Shown here one piece after another: positions 17,191 through 24,723 of a DNA stretch of 64,000 nucleotides. Where the stretch lies: contig NZ_JABAHZ010000006.1 in NCBI RefSeq assembly GCF_012641265.1, positions 186,001 through 250,000 on the forward strand, read 5' to 3'. Origin of the DNA: Chitinophaga eiseniae. Its GTDB lineage: Bacteria; Bacteroidota; Bacteroidia; Chitinophagales; Chitinophagaceae. Made by a program: the position numbers and the translations under genes. How positions within the stretch are numbered: position 1 is the first letter of the stretch; the number at the start of each line of letters is the position of its first letter. The notes below the pieces were generated by a model. That model was given only the letters and a program-made list of their open reading frames with translations, searched no databases and had not been told where the DNA came from.

Positions 17191-17310
17191 GCTTAAAGCA
17201 TAACGCAAAAAGCTATTTTAGCGAATGACTAAAGCGAATATAAGAAAATCGATACGTTGAATCGCGAAAATAGCTTTTTGCTTTTCACTTTATGCTTTCT
17301 GCTTTATGCT
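17191..17310. repeat. Dispersed palindromic repeat, copy A
   Basis: A fold-back element of about 115 bases. GCAAAAAGCTATTTTAGCGA (17205-17224) pairs with 17262-17281 except at one position. The right arm is built from 7-base units GCTTTNN and reads through the last codons of the GH95 gene, so that protein ends in IKQKA. The interior (GCGAATGA, GCGAATA, AAAATCG) aligns without gaps with copy B at 24604-24723. Confidence 0.7.
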
Positions 17311-19752
17311 AATCCCGTAGGTCATTCCTTTTGTCGTGTTAAAATAAAGCACGCCGTTTTTATACTGGTGAGGCACTACTGCCCCGTTACGATCCTTTAC
17401 CACTGCTGATGCCGGCAGTAGTAACCGGCAGGGTGCGCCCGTACCGGAGAGCACATTAACCGTTTGTACCTGTTGATGCTGCCAGGTAAAATCTACCACA
17501 AAACCGTTCACGGCTTTCAGGCCTTTCACTTTCCCGGCGGCAAACTGTTCATCTGATGGCAGTGCTGGCAGGAAGCGGATAATGTTATTCACGCCATGAC
17601 TTTGCAGCAGCATTTCTGCGATACCTGCAGTGGCGCCAAAGTTACCATCTATCTGGAAAGGCGGGTGTGCACAAAACAGGTTGGCATAAGTGCCTGCGCC
17701 GGAATTCATTTTTATTTCGCTACCGGCAGCGGCAGGCGCCCACAGCTCTTTCAGCATTTTATAGGCATGGTTACCATCGCCGAGGCGGGCCCAGAAAGCA
17801 ACTTTCCAGGCGCGGGACCAACCGGTGCCGGCATCGCCCCTTGTTTGCAATGTTCGTTTTGCCGCTGCTGCCATTTCCGGCGTATCCCAGGGCGTAATTT
17901 CATCGTAAGGATACAGGCCGTATAATGGGGATACGTGGCGGTGGTGCGGGTCGGCCTCCTTATAGTCCTGCAGCCATTCCTGTACACCTCCGGTAGTGGG
18001 ACTGACCTGGTTCGGCGCCAGGCGTGACACGATGTGTTGCAGGCTGTCGGCCCAGGCTTTATCTGTTTGCAGGATGCGGGCCGCTGCTACAGCGGCTCCC
18101 AGCACATCGCGGCAAATCTGCATGTCCATGGTAGGTCCCATACAGGTTTCACCGGTGCGGCCATCCGGCAGCACATAGGTATTTTCGGGAGAATTGGAAG
18201 GCGCTGTTACCAGCCATTGATGGGAAGGCTCTGTGATGAGCACATCTTTATAAAATTCCCCTACACCTTTCAGTATCGGGTATACTTCTTTCAGGAACTG
18301 TTTGTCGTTCGTGTACTGGTAATGTTTCCAGAGATGGGTAGCCACCCAGGCGCCTCCGTTGGCCGTAGATCCCCAACCCGCACCCTCGCCCGGCGACGTA
18401 TAGCCCCAGGGGTTAGCAATTACATGTGCTACCCAGCCGTTGGCATTGTAATAGCGGCGTGCCGTACGGCGACCATAGTCGGCCATCTGTTTCGTTAACG
18501 TAAACAGCGGCTGGTGGCAATCCGACAGATTCGTTACCTCTGCCGGCCAATAGTTCATTTCTACGTTGATATCGAGGTGGTAATCTCCATTCCAGGGAGT
18601 CTGGTATTCTTCCGCCCACAAGCCCTGTAAATTGGCAGGCATCCCACCTTTGCGGGAAGAGCTGATTAACAGGTAGCGGCCAAAATTGAAATACAGCGAC
18701 ATCAGGGAGGCGTCTTTTTGTCCCTGTTGCAGCCGTTGTAAACGGGCAACGGTCGACAGGTCTTTTACCTCGTTGTTACTATTATCCGTAAATGCTACCT
18801 GGCAACGGTTAAACAACGTAGTATAGTCTTTTACATGCGATTGCAGCAACGCAGGCCAGGCCACCGTAGCCGCTTTGGCGATATCCTTCACGGTAGCCGG
18901 AAGCGGCGCTGGTCCCGGTTTTTCTACGTGGGGCCAGTTCATATTTGTATGTGCGGCCACCAGCAGGATACATTCATTGGCGCCGTTGATCGTTACCTGC
19001 TCATTGGTTTGGGTACGGGTACCGCCCTTGGAAATTACTTTCAGCACGGCCGCATATTGTACACCGGGGTCATCGTTGCCGCCATTCAGGGTACCGGTCA
19101 TTTCCAGTGCACCATTTACCAGGCGTATGCTGGCCCGCTCCCGGCGATATAAGCCCGTGCTGAAAGACAAGCTGCCGGGTTTATCGGCTACCAGCCGGAT
19201 AGCGATAACCTGTTGCGGCGCAGATACCAACACTTCTTCTTTATAAGTGACCCCGGCCTTTTTCCAGGTAAGGGTATTCATAGCACTGTCCAGTTTCAGC
19301 GTACGTTGATAATCACTCACTGCAGATAGGGTATCTTTCCACTGGATAAATAAATCGCCCAGGGTCTGATAACAACCAAACTTCACATTGGCGCCATTGC
19401 CGCTACCTGAGCCGGGACCGGCACAGATAAAATATTGCTGCAGCATTTTCTGTGCTTCAATATTTTTTCCTTCCAGCAGCAACTGCTGGATCTGGTGCAG
19501 GTACTGACCTGCTTCTTTGCTGTCGGCGTCCTGTACGCCACCGGACCACATAGAAATTTCATTGAGTACAATTCTCTCCCTATTGGTATTACCAAATACC
19601 ATGGCTCCCATACGTCCATTTCCCAAAGGAGAAGAGGCCGTAAAATGGCGGGCAGGTTCATCGAAACGAATGGTAATATCGGATTGTGCAGATAACGTGA
19701 GTGCGCCCAACAACAAGGCTGCCTGTAATGTGGAATATATCTTGCAGTTCAT
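17290..19752 (-). CDS. Secreted GH95 glycosidase (alpha-L-fucosidase or alpha-L-galactosidase)
   Basis: An 820-residue enzyme with a signal peptide (ALLLGALTLSAQS). The order is an N-terminal beta-sandwich (IRFDEPARHFTASSPLGNGRMGAMVFGN), an (alpha/alpha)6 barrel and a C-terminal beta domain. GH95 motifs are LDINVEMNYWPAEVTNLSDC, containing the two catalytic-site Asn residues, and QIDGNFGATAGIAEMLLQS, containing the general-base Asp. GH95 enzymes release alpha-1,2-fucose or, in some cases, alpha-L-galactose from pectin. The sequence alone does not decide between them. Upstream are two 11-base direct repeats 21 bases apart next to a promoter. The last codons lie inside a dispersed repeat. Confidence 0.9.
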   Translation of the reverse strand: MNCKIYSTLQAALLLGALTLSAQSDITIRFDEPARHFTASSPLGNGRMGAMVFGNTNRERIVLNEISMWSGGVQDADSKEAGQYLHQIQQLLLEGKNIEAQKMLQQYFICAGPGSGSGNGANVKFGCYQTLGDLFIQWKDTLSAVSDYQRTLKLDSAMNTLTWKKAGVTYKEEVLVSAPQQVIAIRLVADKPGSLSFSTGLYRRERASIRLVNGALEMTGTLNGGNDDPGVQYAAVLKVISKGGTRTQTNEQVTINGANECILLVAAHTNMNWPHVEKPGPAPLPATVKDIAKAATVAWPALLQSHVKDYTTLFNRCQVAFTDNSNNEVKDLSTVARLQRLQQGQKDASLMSLYFNFGRYLLISSSRKGGMPANLQGLWAEEYQTPWNGDYHLDINVEMNYWPAEVTNLSDCHQPLFTLTKQMADYGRRTARRYYNANGWVAHVIANPWGYTSPGEGAGWGSTANGGAWVATHLWKHYQYTNDKQFLKEVYPILKGVGEFYKDVLITEPSHQWLVTAPSNSPENTYVLPDGRTGETCMGPTMDMQICRDVLGAAVAAARILQTDKAWADSLQHIVSRLAPNQVSPTTGGVQEWLQDYKEADPHHRHVSPLYGLYPYDEITPWDTPEMAAAAKRTLQTRGDAGTGWSRAWKVAFWARLGDGNHAYKMLKELWAPAAAGSEIKMNSGAGTYANLFCAHPPFQIDGNFGATAGIAEMLLQSHGVNNIIRFLPALPSDEQFAAGKVKGLKAVNGFVVDFTWQHQQVQTVNVLSGTGAPCRLLLPASAVVKDRNGAVVPHQYKNGVLYFNTTKGMTYGISIKQKA

Positions 19753-19758
19753 GTCTTA

Positions 19759-19787
19759 CAAAATATATAAAAAAACCAGCCATCAAA
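19759..19787 (-). promoter_or_regulatory. Promoter of the GH95 gene
   Basis: Minus strand: a TTTG -33 box (19787-19784) is followed after about 17 bases by ATATTTTG (19766-19759), one mismatch from TAnnTTTG. The ATG follows only 6 bases later. Confidence 0.5.
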
Positions 19788-19790
19788 AAG

Positions 19791-19822
19791 ATTGCGAATT
19801 CCCGCTTAATAATTGCGAATTC
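19791..19822. promoter_or_regulatory. Direct-repeat activator site upstream of GH95
   Basis: ATTGCGAATTC occurs exactly at 19791-19801 and 19812-19822, 21 bases apart (two helical turns). The nearer copy ends about four bases from the -33 box. This spacing and position are typical of AraC-type activators, including the DNA-binding part of hybrid two-component regulators. Confidence 0.55.
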
Positions 19823-19851
19823 TGTATAGCTTTTATGCCAGTTGCGCGGCG

Positions 19852-20787
19852 TTAATCAGCGGCATCCGTCAGCGCATACCGGTTGGCGTAATGCAGGGGC
19901 ACTACGGGACGTGCAGTACGGGAGCCCCAGGCATCCGTAAAACACGCGCCGTAATAAAATATCAGGGAAGAATAAAACATAAACAGCAACAACAGCACCA
20001 TCGAGGCGGAAGCGCCGTAAATGCTATTGATACTGCTATACGTGAGCATCACTTTCAACACGGCTTTGCCTATGTTGAATAAAATGCTCGTTACAAAAGC
20101 GCCGGTGAGACCTACTCTCCAACGCGGACGGCCATCGGGCAGGAAATAAAATACCAGGAAAAACCAGATCATCACCACGAGCACCGATATCACATAGTTC
20201 AGGGCACTATTGTAGTAAACACCCAATGCCGGTATATATTCATCAATATACTTCCCCAGGAAGGTTCTGGCAGTTTCCGCTACCAGGTCGATGATAAACA
20301 GGATGCCTGCAAAAACAATCACCAGCGCCCCTTTCAGGCGGGATAACATCATGCGGCCAAAGCCTACTTTCTGCGAAGGGCGTACCCGCCACAGCTCATT
20401 GAGGGAGCCCTTTATTATTTTAAACAACGTGGTGGCGACAAAGAGTAAAAAAAGAAATCCTGCTATAGCAATGATCCAGTTTTGCGCAATGCTCCGGAAT
20501 GCCCGCAGCGTTTGCAGGATGGCTTCTGTTGTTTCCACGCCAAACATGCCTTCCAGCTGCGCCATCAATCGTTTCCCCGGATGCTGGATCCGGAATATCA
20601 CCCGCAGTAATTGTATAATGATAATAAGAATAGCAGGCAAGGCAAAGGTGGTAAAAAAGGCTGTTGCGCCCGCCATCCTCAACGGATCATTTGCCTGGAG
20701 CAATTGATAAGCATCCTTGAAAGACAACAGCAACAGCTGCCAGCGGGGTAGTATCCTTTCCTTTGTAACGGTTTCCATGCCAGGCAA
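19852..20787 (-). CDS. YihY/BrkB family inner-membrane protein
   Basis: A 311-residue integral membrane protein of the YihY/virulence-factor BrkB family, formerly misnamed ribonuclease BN. It shows about six hydrophobic segments (ATAFFTTFALPAILIIII, IIAIAGFLFLLFVATTLF, ALVIVFAGILFIIDLV, YVISVLVVMIWFFLVFYFLP, FVTSILFNIGKAVLKVML, ASMVLLLLFMFYSSLIFYYGACF) and the family pattern NELWRVRPS. No function is firmly established; transport roles have been proposed. The start may be the fourth residue (METVTKER). It is divergent from an AraC-type gene. Confidence 0.85.
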   Translation of the reverse strand: MPGMETVTKERILPRWQLLLLSFKDAYQLLQANDPLRMAGATAFFTTFALPAILIIIIQLLRVIFRIQHPGKRLMAQLEGMFGVETTEAILQTLRAFRSIAQNWIIAIAGFLFLLFVATTLFKIIKGSLNELWRVRPSQKVGFGRMMLSRLKGALVIVFAGILFIIDLVAETARTFLGKYIDEYIPALGVYYNSALNYVISVLVVMIWFFLVFYFLPDGRPRWRVGLTGAFVTSILFNIGKAVLKVMLTYSSINSIYGASASMVLLLLFMFYSSLIFYYGACFTDAWGSRTARPVVPLHYANRYALTDAAD

Positions 20788-20842
20788 TTAAGGCCCAATT
20801 TACTGATTAATTTCCTACCCCCGCCATGCGATCGACAAATCG

Positions 20843-20850
20843 TATCTTTG
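20843..20850 (+). promoter_or_regulatory. -7 box five bases before an AraC-type start codon
   Basis: TATCTTTG is an exact TAnnTTTG match, followed by TCCCG and the ATG at 20856. It argues against the longer ORF start at 20826, and suggests an mRNA with almost no leader. Confidence 0.55.
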
Positions 20851-20855
20851 TCCCG

Positions 20856-21671
20856 ATGGATGCATACATACATATACCGCAAAATGAACTCATAGAAGCC
20901 ATAGACTACTTATGGTATCATGAGGCGCCGGCCATTAAACTGCATTGCTATACCATCCCTTTTCTACACCAGGAACTGATCATCAATTTCGGAGATCATT
21001 TTGCCGTAACCAGTCCACAGCAACAACTGCATTATGACCAACAGGGCATGGCATCGGCTGTATTGCCAGGTCCCATCACCACGCAGGCGCAGGGAAAATA
21101 TAAGGCCCTGGGCATCATGTTGAAACCTTTTGGACTGTACCGCTTATGTGGCTTGTCGGCCGCCACACTGCAGGAGCGCCCGCTCTCCTTACCAGATATC
21201 TGGGGCGCATCGGCGCATACGTTGTTGCAGGAACTGGACACCGCGCTAACACCGGCAGACAAGCTGCTGATCATGGAAAAATTCCTGCTTAAAATGGCGC
21301 GACCTCAATTAATTCCCGAAGAAGTGATGGCCCTGCAAACGCCATTCACGTTGCAAAAAGGGCATATTAAATCCAACATTTCAGATAAACTGATTTCTTC
21401 CAAAAAATATATCCACACCTGTAACACCATATTGGGAATGGCTCCCAAAAAGTATACGCACCTCGGGCTGGTAAATACCGCGGTAGCACAGATAGCCGCA
21501 CATCCCAACAGGCCGCTGACGGATATTGCCTACGACAATGGATTTTATGACCAGGCACATTTTATCCGGGTGTTTAAAACATTTGCAGGCATTACACCTT
21601 CTGCGTTCCGGAAGGCGGTGAAGCAGCAACAAGTACACGATAAGATGCCCAATACCATTTTCCTCTCATAA
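20856..21671 (+). CDS. AraC family transcriptional regulator with a DUF6597-like N-terminus
   Basis: A 271-residue regulator. The first ~130 residues (YIHIPQNELIEAIDYLWYHE, then GIMLKPFGLYRLCGLSA) resemble the N-terminal sensing domain found in many Bacteroidota AraC proteins. The C-terminal part is an AraC helix-turn-helix: KKYIHTCNTILGMAPKKYTHLG, then AAHPNRPLTDIAYDNGFYDQAHFIRVFKTFAGITPSAFRK. No obvious target is adjacent, because the next gene is convergent and the upstream one is divergent. A hairpin terminator follows directly. Confidence 0.85.
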   Translation: MDAYIHIPQNELIEAIDYLWYHEAPAIKLHCYTIPFLHQELIINFGDHFAVTSPQQQLHYDQQGMASAVLPGPITTQAQGKYKALGIMLKPFGLYRLCGLSAATLQERPLSLPDIWGASAHTLLQELDTALTPADKLLIMEKFLLKMARPQLIPEEVMALQTPFTLQKGHIKSNISDKLISSKKYIHTCNTILGMAPKKYTHLGLVNTAVAQIAAHPNRPLTDIAYDNGFYDQAHFIRVFKTFAGITPSAFRKAVKQQQVHDKMPNTIFLS

Positions 21672-21673
21672 AA

Positions 21674-21697
21674 AACCCCGCTGTAAACAGCAGGGTT
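21674..21697 (+). terminator. Hairpin after the AraC-type gene
   Basis: AACCCCGCTGT pairs with ACAGCAGGGTT apart from one position, around two bases of loop, starting just past the stop codon. Short A and T runs on both sides allow use from either direction. Confidence 0.65.
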
Positions 21698-21734
21698 ATT
21701 TACCATTCGACCGGGATCAGACAAACAATCATCA

Positions 21735-22121
21735 TCAGCTTTTGCCGATAAAGTTTAACGGCGGTGTTCTGAATGGCACCCACTCCGCAATTTTTTCGAT
21801 GTCGTAGGCTATTGATTCCAGGCGGGCATCCACCAGATCAAACCGGCGTTCAAACTTTTCTTCCATCGTATCGATCCGGATATCTATAGCGTCGAAACGC
21901 TTATCCATGGCATCTAGGCGAACATCGACGGCATCCAGGCGTGCATCAATAACGTCCAACCGTTTGTCAATCACATCCAACCTTTCTTCAATCACATCCA
22001 GGCGTACCTCAATAGTGTCAAGTCGCTTGTTAACTCCCTCGAGAGATTTACCTATAAATAGTAAACTTTCATTAACTACATCAAATTTTCCCAAAATCTC
22101 CAGTAAAGCTTGTGTTTCCAT
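21735..22121 (-). CDS. Tandem-heptad coiled-coil protein
   Basis: A 128-residue protein without a recognised family. After a short head (METQALLEILGKFDVVNESL) it consists of about nine near-identical seven-residue units of the form RLDVIDK, RLDAVDV, RFDAIDI, ending in a divergent helix (LVDARLESIAYDIEKIAEW) and a short tail. Leu/Ile/Val/Met at two positions per heptad predicts a long rigid parallel coiled coil. The repeat is visible in the DNA as 21-base units, so copy number may vary between strains. I chose the ATG at 22121; the longer frame starts with TTG at 22184. The function is unknown, and oligomerisation or a scaffold is the only inference. Confidence 0.6.
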   Translation of the reverse strand: METQALLEILGKFDVVNESLLFIGKSLEGVNKRLDTIEVRLDVIEERLDVIDKRLDVIDARLDAVDVRLDAMDKRFDAIDIRIDTMEEKFERRFDLVDARLESIAYDIEKIAEWVPFRTPPLNFIGKS

Positions 22122-22307
22122 ATATTTCAGAAAATTTAGTGGGTCGAAATTACCATCTAAACAAACGCCCCGCTTGAATTTCAACAGATATTTTTTATTA
22201 CACTATTATTTTATATGATCATTTATCAATGTGATTTTTCGGCTTCGACAATGGGAAATTTTGTACAATTTTAAGCCATCGCTTATCCCCACCTTTGTAT
22301 AAAAAAG

Positions 22308-22832
22308 ATGAAACAAGTAAAAGTTTACACGGCGATGAGCCTGGATGGATTTGTGGCCGATAAAGCAGGAAAAATTGACTGGTTGTTAGGGTTCCCTAAT
22401 CCGGAAGGTACTGATTATGGTTATGCAGATTTCTTTGCGACGATCGACACCACGCTGCTTGGTCATACTACCTATAAAGATATTTTGGCCATGGGAGATT
22501 TTCCTTACACAGAAAAAACCAACTATGTTTTTACGAGAGATCGTAGCCTGACTACGGCACCTTATGTAACATTTGTCAGCGAAAATATCATCGACTTTGT
22601 ACGGGAGTTAAAAGAGGGAACGGGTAAGGACATATGGCTGGCAGGCGGCGGACAGTTGAATGGGGCACTGCTGGCGGAAAATCTTATTGATGAAATGATC
22701 CTGCATGTTATTCCTATTGTATTGGGCGATGGCATTCCTGCTTTCGGAGGTATTCCGATGGAAAAGGTTTTCCAGTTCACGGAAGCCAAACCATACAGCA
22801 GCGGCGTGTTGGAACTACATTACAAAAAATAG
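22308..22832 (+). CDS. Dihydrofolate reductase family protein (RibD C-terminal fold)
   Basis: A 174-residue protein of the DHFR-like/RibD C-terminal superfamily. Visible motifs are VYTAMSLDGFVADKAGKIDWL at the N-terminus, LLGHTTYKDIL, KDIWLAGGGQLNGALL (nucleotide-binding GGG loop) and DEMILHVIPIVLGDGIPAFGG. Members are NADPH-dependent reductases with poorly known substrates. This is not the folate-pathway enzyme FolA. It ends in a 17-base-pair hairpin shared with the convergent tautomerase gene. Confidence 0.88.
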   Translation: MKQVKVYTAMSLDGFVADKAGKIDWLLGFPNPEGTDYGYADFFATIDTTLLGHTTYKDILAMGDFPYTEKTNYVFTRDRSLTTAPYVTFVSENIIDFVRELKEGTGKDIWLAGGGQLNGALLAENLIDEMILHVIPIVLGDGIPAFGGIPMEKVFQFTEAKPYSSGVLELHYKK

Positions 22833-22834
22833 CC

Positions 22835-22874
22835 GTATACGCTGTGAGGATACGGGCATCCTCACAGCGTATAC
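22835..22874. terminator. Perfect 17-base-pair hairpin between convergent genes
   Basis: GTATACGCTGTGAGGAT (22835-22851) pairs perfectly with 22858-22874 around a 6-base loop. It lies between the stop codons of the DHFR-like and tautomerase genes. Confidence 0.75.
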
Positions 22875-22876
22875 CA

Positions 22877-23263
22877 TTATCTTCCCACCATCTGTGCCAC
22901 TCCCTGTCCAAATGACCAATCGGGCAATTCGTTCTCCACTAATATAATCACCACATCATTTTCGCTCACCGGCGTAGTAGCAGCAATACGGCTGGCGATA
23001 CTTTTATACAGTGCCTGTTTCATTTCCACGGTTCTGCCTGAACGGGCTGTAATGCGTATATAAATGAGGTTGTTTGAATGGGGCACATCAAAATAACTAT
23101 CGGGATACAACAAATCCTCCGGTTGCATCACATGAATCACCTGGAAATAATCTTTTTCCGGGATGAGGAAATGCGCCATGAGGCTTTGGTGTATGGCAAT
23201 GGAAATATCTTTTTTATTAGCCGGGGAGAGATGGGCTCCCACATAGATCTGTACGAAAGGCAT
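22877..23263 (-). CDS. Tautomerase family protein
   Basis: A 128-residue member of the 4-oxalocrotonate tautomerase/MIF superfamily. The sequence starts MPFVQIYVGAHLSPANKKDI. Removal of Met would leave Pro-1, the catalytic base of the family. The motif FVQIYV is the first strand, and later ARSGRTVEMKQALYKSIASRI supplies a conserved Arg and helix. The length equals two fused beta-alpha-beta units. The substrate is unknown. It forms an operon with the upstream cupin gene (3-base gap), both divergent from a LysR regulator. Confidence 0.82.
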   Translation of the reverse strand: MPFVQIYVGAHLSPANKKDISIAIHQSLMAHFLIPEKDYFQVIHVMQPEDLLYPDSYFDVPHSNNLIYIRITARSGRTVEMKQALYKSIASRIAATTPVSENDVVIILVENELPDWSFGQGVAQMVGR

Positions 23264-23266
23264 AAT

Positions 23267-23653
23267 TTATTTTTTAATGATGATAGGAGGCTGACCTTTT
23301 TTCAACAGGTAAACAGCTACAAAAGAAGCCGGTTGATCGGCATGTGCATTTTTAAATTGTGTAATCTCTTGTCCGGCTACTTCGCGGAAGGCATCGCCGG
23401 CATGTAACAGGACGGCTGCCGCTCCAGCAGGCTGGTAGATGATTTCGCCCGATACAATATAGCCGTATACTTCCCCCGGATGATGGTGCACGGGAGCGCC
23501 CTGCCCCGGGGCGAGGGTGATCTGGTCCATCTTTACTTCTTCTACGCTGAAAGCGGGCAAGTCCTGCTGCAATAGCTGCTTACGTACCGGGGCAGTTTGC
23601 GCGGCGGCGTCTCCTGCTGATAATACGGCCATGGCGAATAGTAATTTTTTCAT
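23267..23653 (-). CDS. Secreted cupin-domain protein
   Basis: A 128-residue protein with a signal peptide (KLLFAMAVLSAGDAAAQ) followed by a single cupin barrel. Cupin motif 1 is GQGAPVHHHPGEVYGYIVSGE, with three His and one Glu as likely metal ligands, and motif 2 lies near LLHAGDAFREVAGQEI. The substrate is unknown. The start at 23653 is preferred because a full promoter (TTG, 19 bases, TAAGTTTG) ends at 23671, so the Met at 23668 would not be transcribed. It is co-transcribed with the tautomerase gene and probably controlled by the divergent LysR protein. Confidence 0.82.
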   Translation of the reverse strand: MKKLLFAMAVLSAGDAAAQTAPVRKQLLQQDLPAFSVEEVKMDQITLAPGQGAPVHHHPGEVYGYIVSGEIIYQPAGAAAVLLHAGDAFREVAGQEITQFKNAHADQPASFVAVYLLKKGQPPIIIKK

Positions 23654-23670
23654 GGGAAATGATTTCATTA

Positions 23671-23700
23671 CAAACTTAAGCAGCTTTCATACATTTGCAA
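23671..23700 (-). promoter_or_regulatory. Promoter of the cupin-tautomerase operon
   Basis: Minus strand: TTG (23700-23698), exactly 19 bases, then TAAGTTTG (23678-23671). This is a good match to the Bacteroidota sigma-ABfr promoter. It overlaps the LysR promoter on the other strand. Confidence 0.65.
23690..23697 (+). promoter_or_regulatory. -7 box for the LysR gene
   Basis: TACATTTG matches TAnnTTTG and lies 43 bases before the LysR ATG. It sits inside the -33/-7 spacer of the opposite-facing cupin promoter, so both cannot be bound by polymerase at once. Confidence 0.5.
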
Positions 23701-23740
23701 TATTGAAACATTTAACCAGATACTTTAATAAAATTAAACT

Positions 23741-24619
23741 ATGATTACCGACCTGCTGGACCTGGATCTGTTGCGCACGTTTGTGCTGGCAGTTGACCTA
23801 AATAGCTTTGCCAGGGCAGCCGACCAGGTAGCCCGCTCCCAATCGGCCGTAAGTCTGCAAATGCAGCGACTGGAAGAAACAACCGGGCACCAGCTGTTTA
23901 TTAAACAGGGCCGGGGCTGGCAATTAACCGCCAGCGGCGACCTGCTGCTCGGCTATGCCAGGCAGCTGCTCGATATCAATCAACAGGCCGTGGCCGCCCT
24001 CAGTGCTACACAGATTGCCGGAAAAGTACGGCTAGGCATACCGGCCGACTTTGCAGAGAGTGGATTACCTACTGTACTGGCGCGCTTTGCAGCCGTACAT
24101 CCTCATATGGAAATTGAAGTGACCATTGACCGGCAGGCTCCCCTGGCCCAGCAACTGGAAAGTGGAAAGCTGGATGTGATTATTTCCTTCGGAAAAACAA
24201 CACCGGAAAACGCCATTCCCATTGGTTCACTGCCTGTCCGATGGATTGGCAGCCACCAACATATCGCTGTTACCCGGCAAGATCCTCTTCCCTTGCTCTT
24301 ATTTGAAGCGCCCTGTCTCTTCCGCAAAATAGGGCTCAATGCCCTCGAAAAAATAAACCGCTCCTGGCGACCTGCACTCACCAGCGGCAGCCTGGCTGGT
24401 ATGTGGGCGGCTGCACAGGCAGGACTGGGCATTACCATCCGCACGGCCATGGGGCTTCCGGCGGGATGCACAGTACTCAACGGCGCTTCCGGCCTGCCTT
24501 CCCTACCGGATGTGGAAGTATTTATGCTCACTTACAAAAAATCGCCTTCAAAAGCGGTGAAGAAACTGATAGAGATCCTGCATGAAACAATTGCAGCAGG
24601 CATAAAGCTAAAAGCGTAA
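23741..24619 (+). CDS. LysR family transcriptional regulator
   Basis: A 292-residue LTTR. The N-terminal winged helix is clear: LLRTFVLAVDLNSFARAADQVARSQSAVSLQMQRLEETTGHQLF, followed by the long linker helix. The C-terminal periplasmic-binding-like effector domain starts at GKVRLGIPADFAESGLPTVL. It faces the cupin-tautomerase operon with overlapping divergent promoters, the usual LysR arrangement, so it most likely controls that operon. Its last codons (IKLKA, stop) lie in the left arm of a dispersed palindromic repeat. Confidence 0.92.
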   Translation: MITDLLDLDLLRTFVLAVDLNSFARAADQVARSQSAVSLQMQRLEETTGHQLFIKQGRGWQLTASGDLLLGYARQLLDINQQAVAALSATQIAGKVRLGIPADFAESGLPTVLARFAAVHPHMEIEVTIDRQAPLAQQLESGKLDVIISFGKTTPENAIPIGSLPVRWIGSHQHIAVTRQDPLPLLLFEAPCLFRKIGLNALEKINRSWRPALTSGSLAGMWAAAQAGLGITIRTAMGLPAGCTVLNGASGLPSLPDVEVFMLTYKKSPSKAVKKLIEILHETIAAGIKLKA

Positions 24620-24723
24620 AGCAAAAAGCTATTGTAGCGAATGATATTTGCGAATAATTAAAAAATCGCATTGGTCATTCGCTACAATAGCTTTTTGCTT
24701 TACGCTTTCTGCTTTTAGCTTTA
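24604..24723. repeat. Dispersed palindromic repeat, copy B
   Basis: A fold-back element between convergent genes. The 31-base arm 24614-24644 pairs perfectly with 24675-24705. The right arm then continues as 7-base units GCTTTCT, GCTTTTA, GCTTTA up to the stop codon of the DUF3823 gene. It aligns with copy A (17191-17310) over its whole length and may serve as a bidirectional terminator. Confidence 0.75.

Noticed and set aside
17191..17310. Fold-back element considered as an insertion-sequence remnant
   Set aside because: There is no transposase fragment or target-site duplication. It is short and matches a second non-coding copy at 24604-24723.
20826..20855. Longer AraC-type ORF starting at 20826
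   Set aside because: An exact TAnnTTTG promoter box lies inside the extension, so those codons would probably not be transcribed.
21888..22040. Regular 21-base repeats considered as a CRISPR or minisatellite array
   Set aside because: There are no unique spacers, and the period is exactly seven codons in frame with a coding sequence, so this is a protein heptad repeat.
22122..22184. Upstream TTG start extending the heptad-repeat protein by 21 residues
   Set aside because: The extra sequence has no heptads and TTG starts are rare. The ATG at 22121 opens directly into the helical region.
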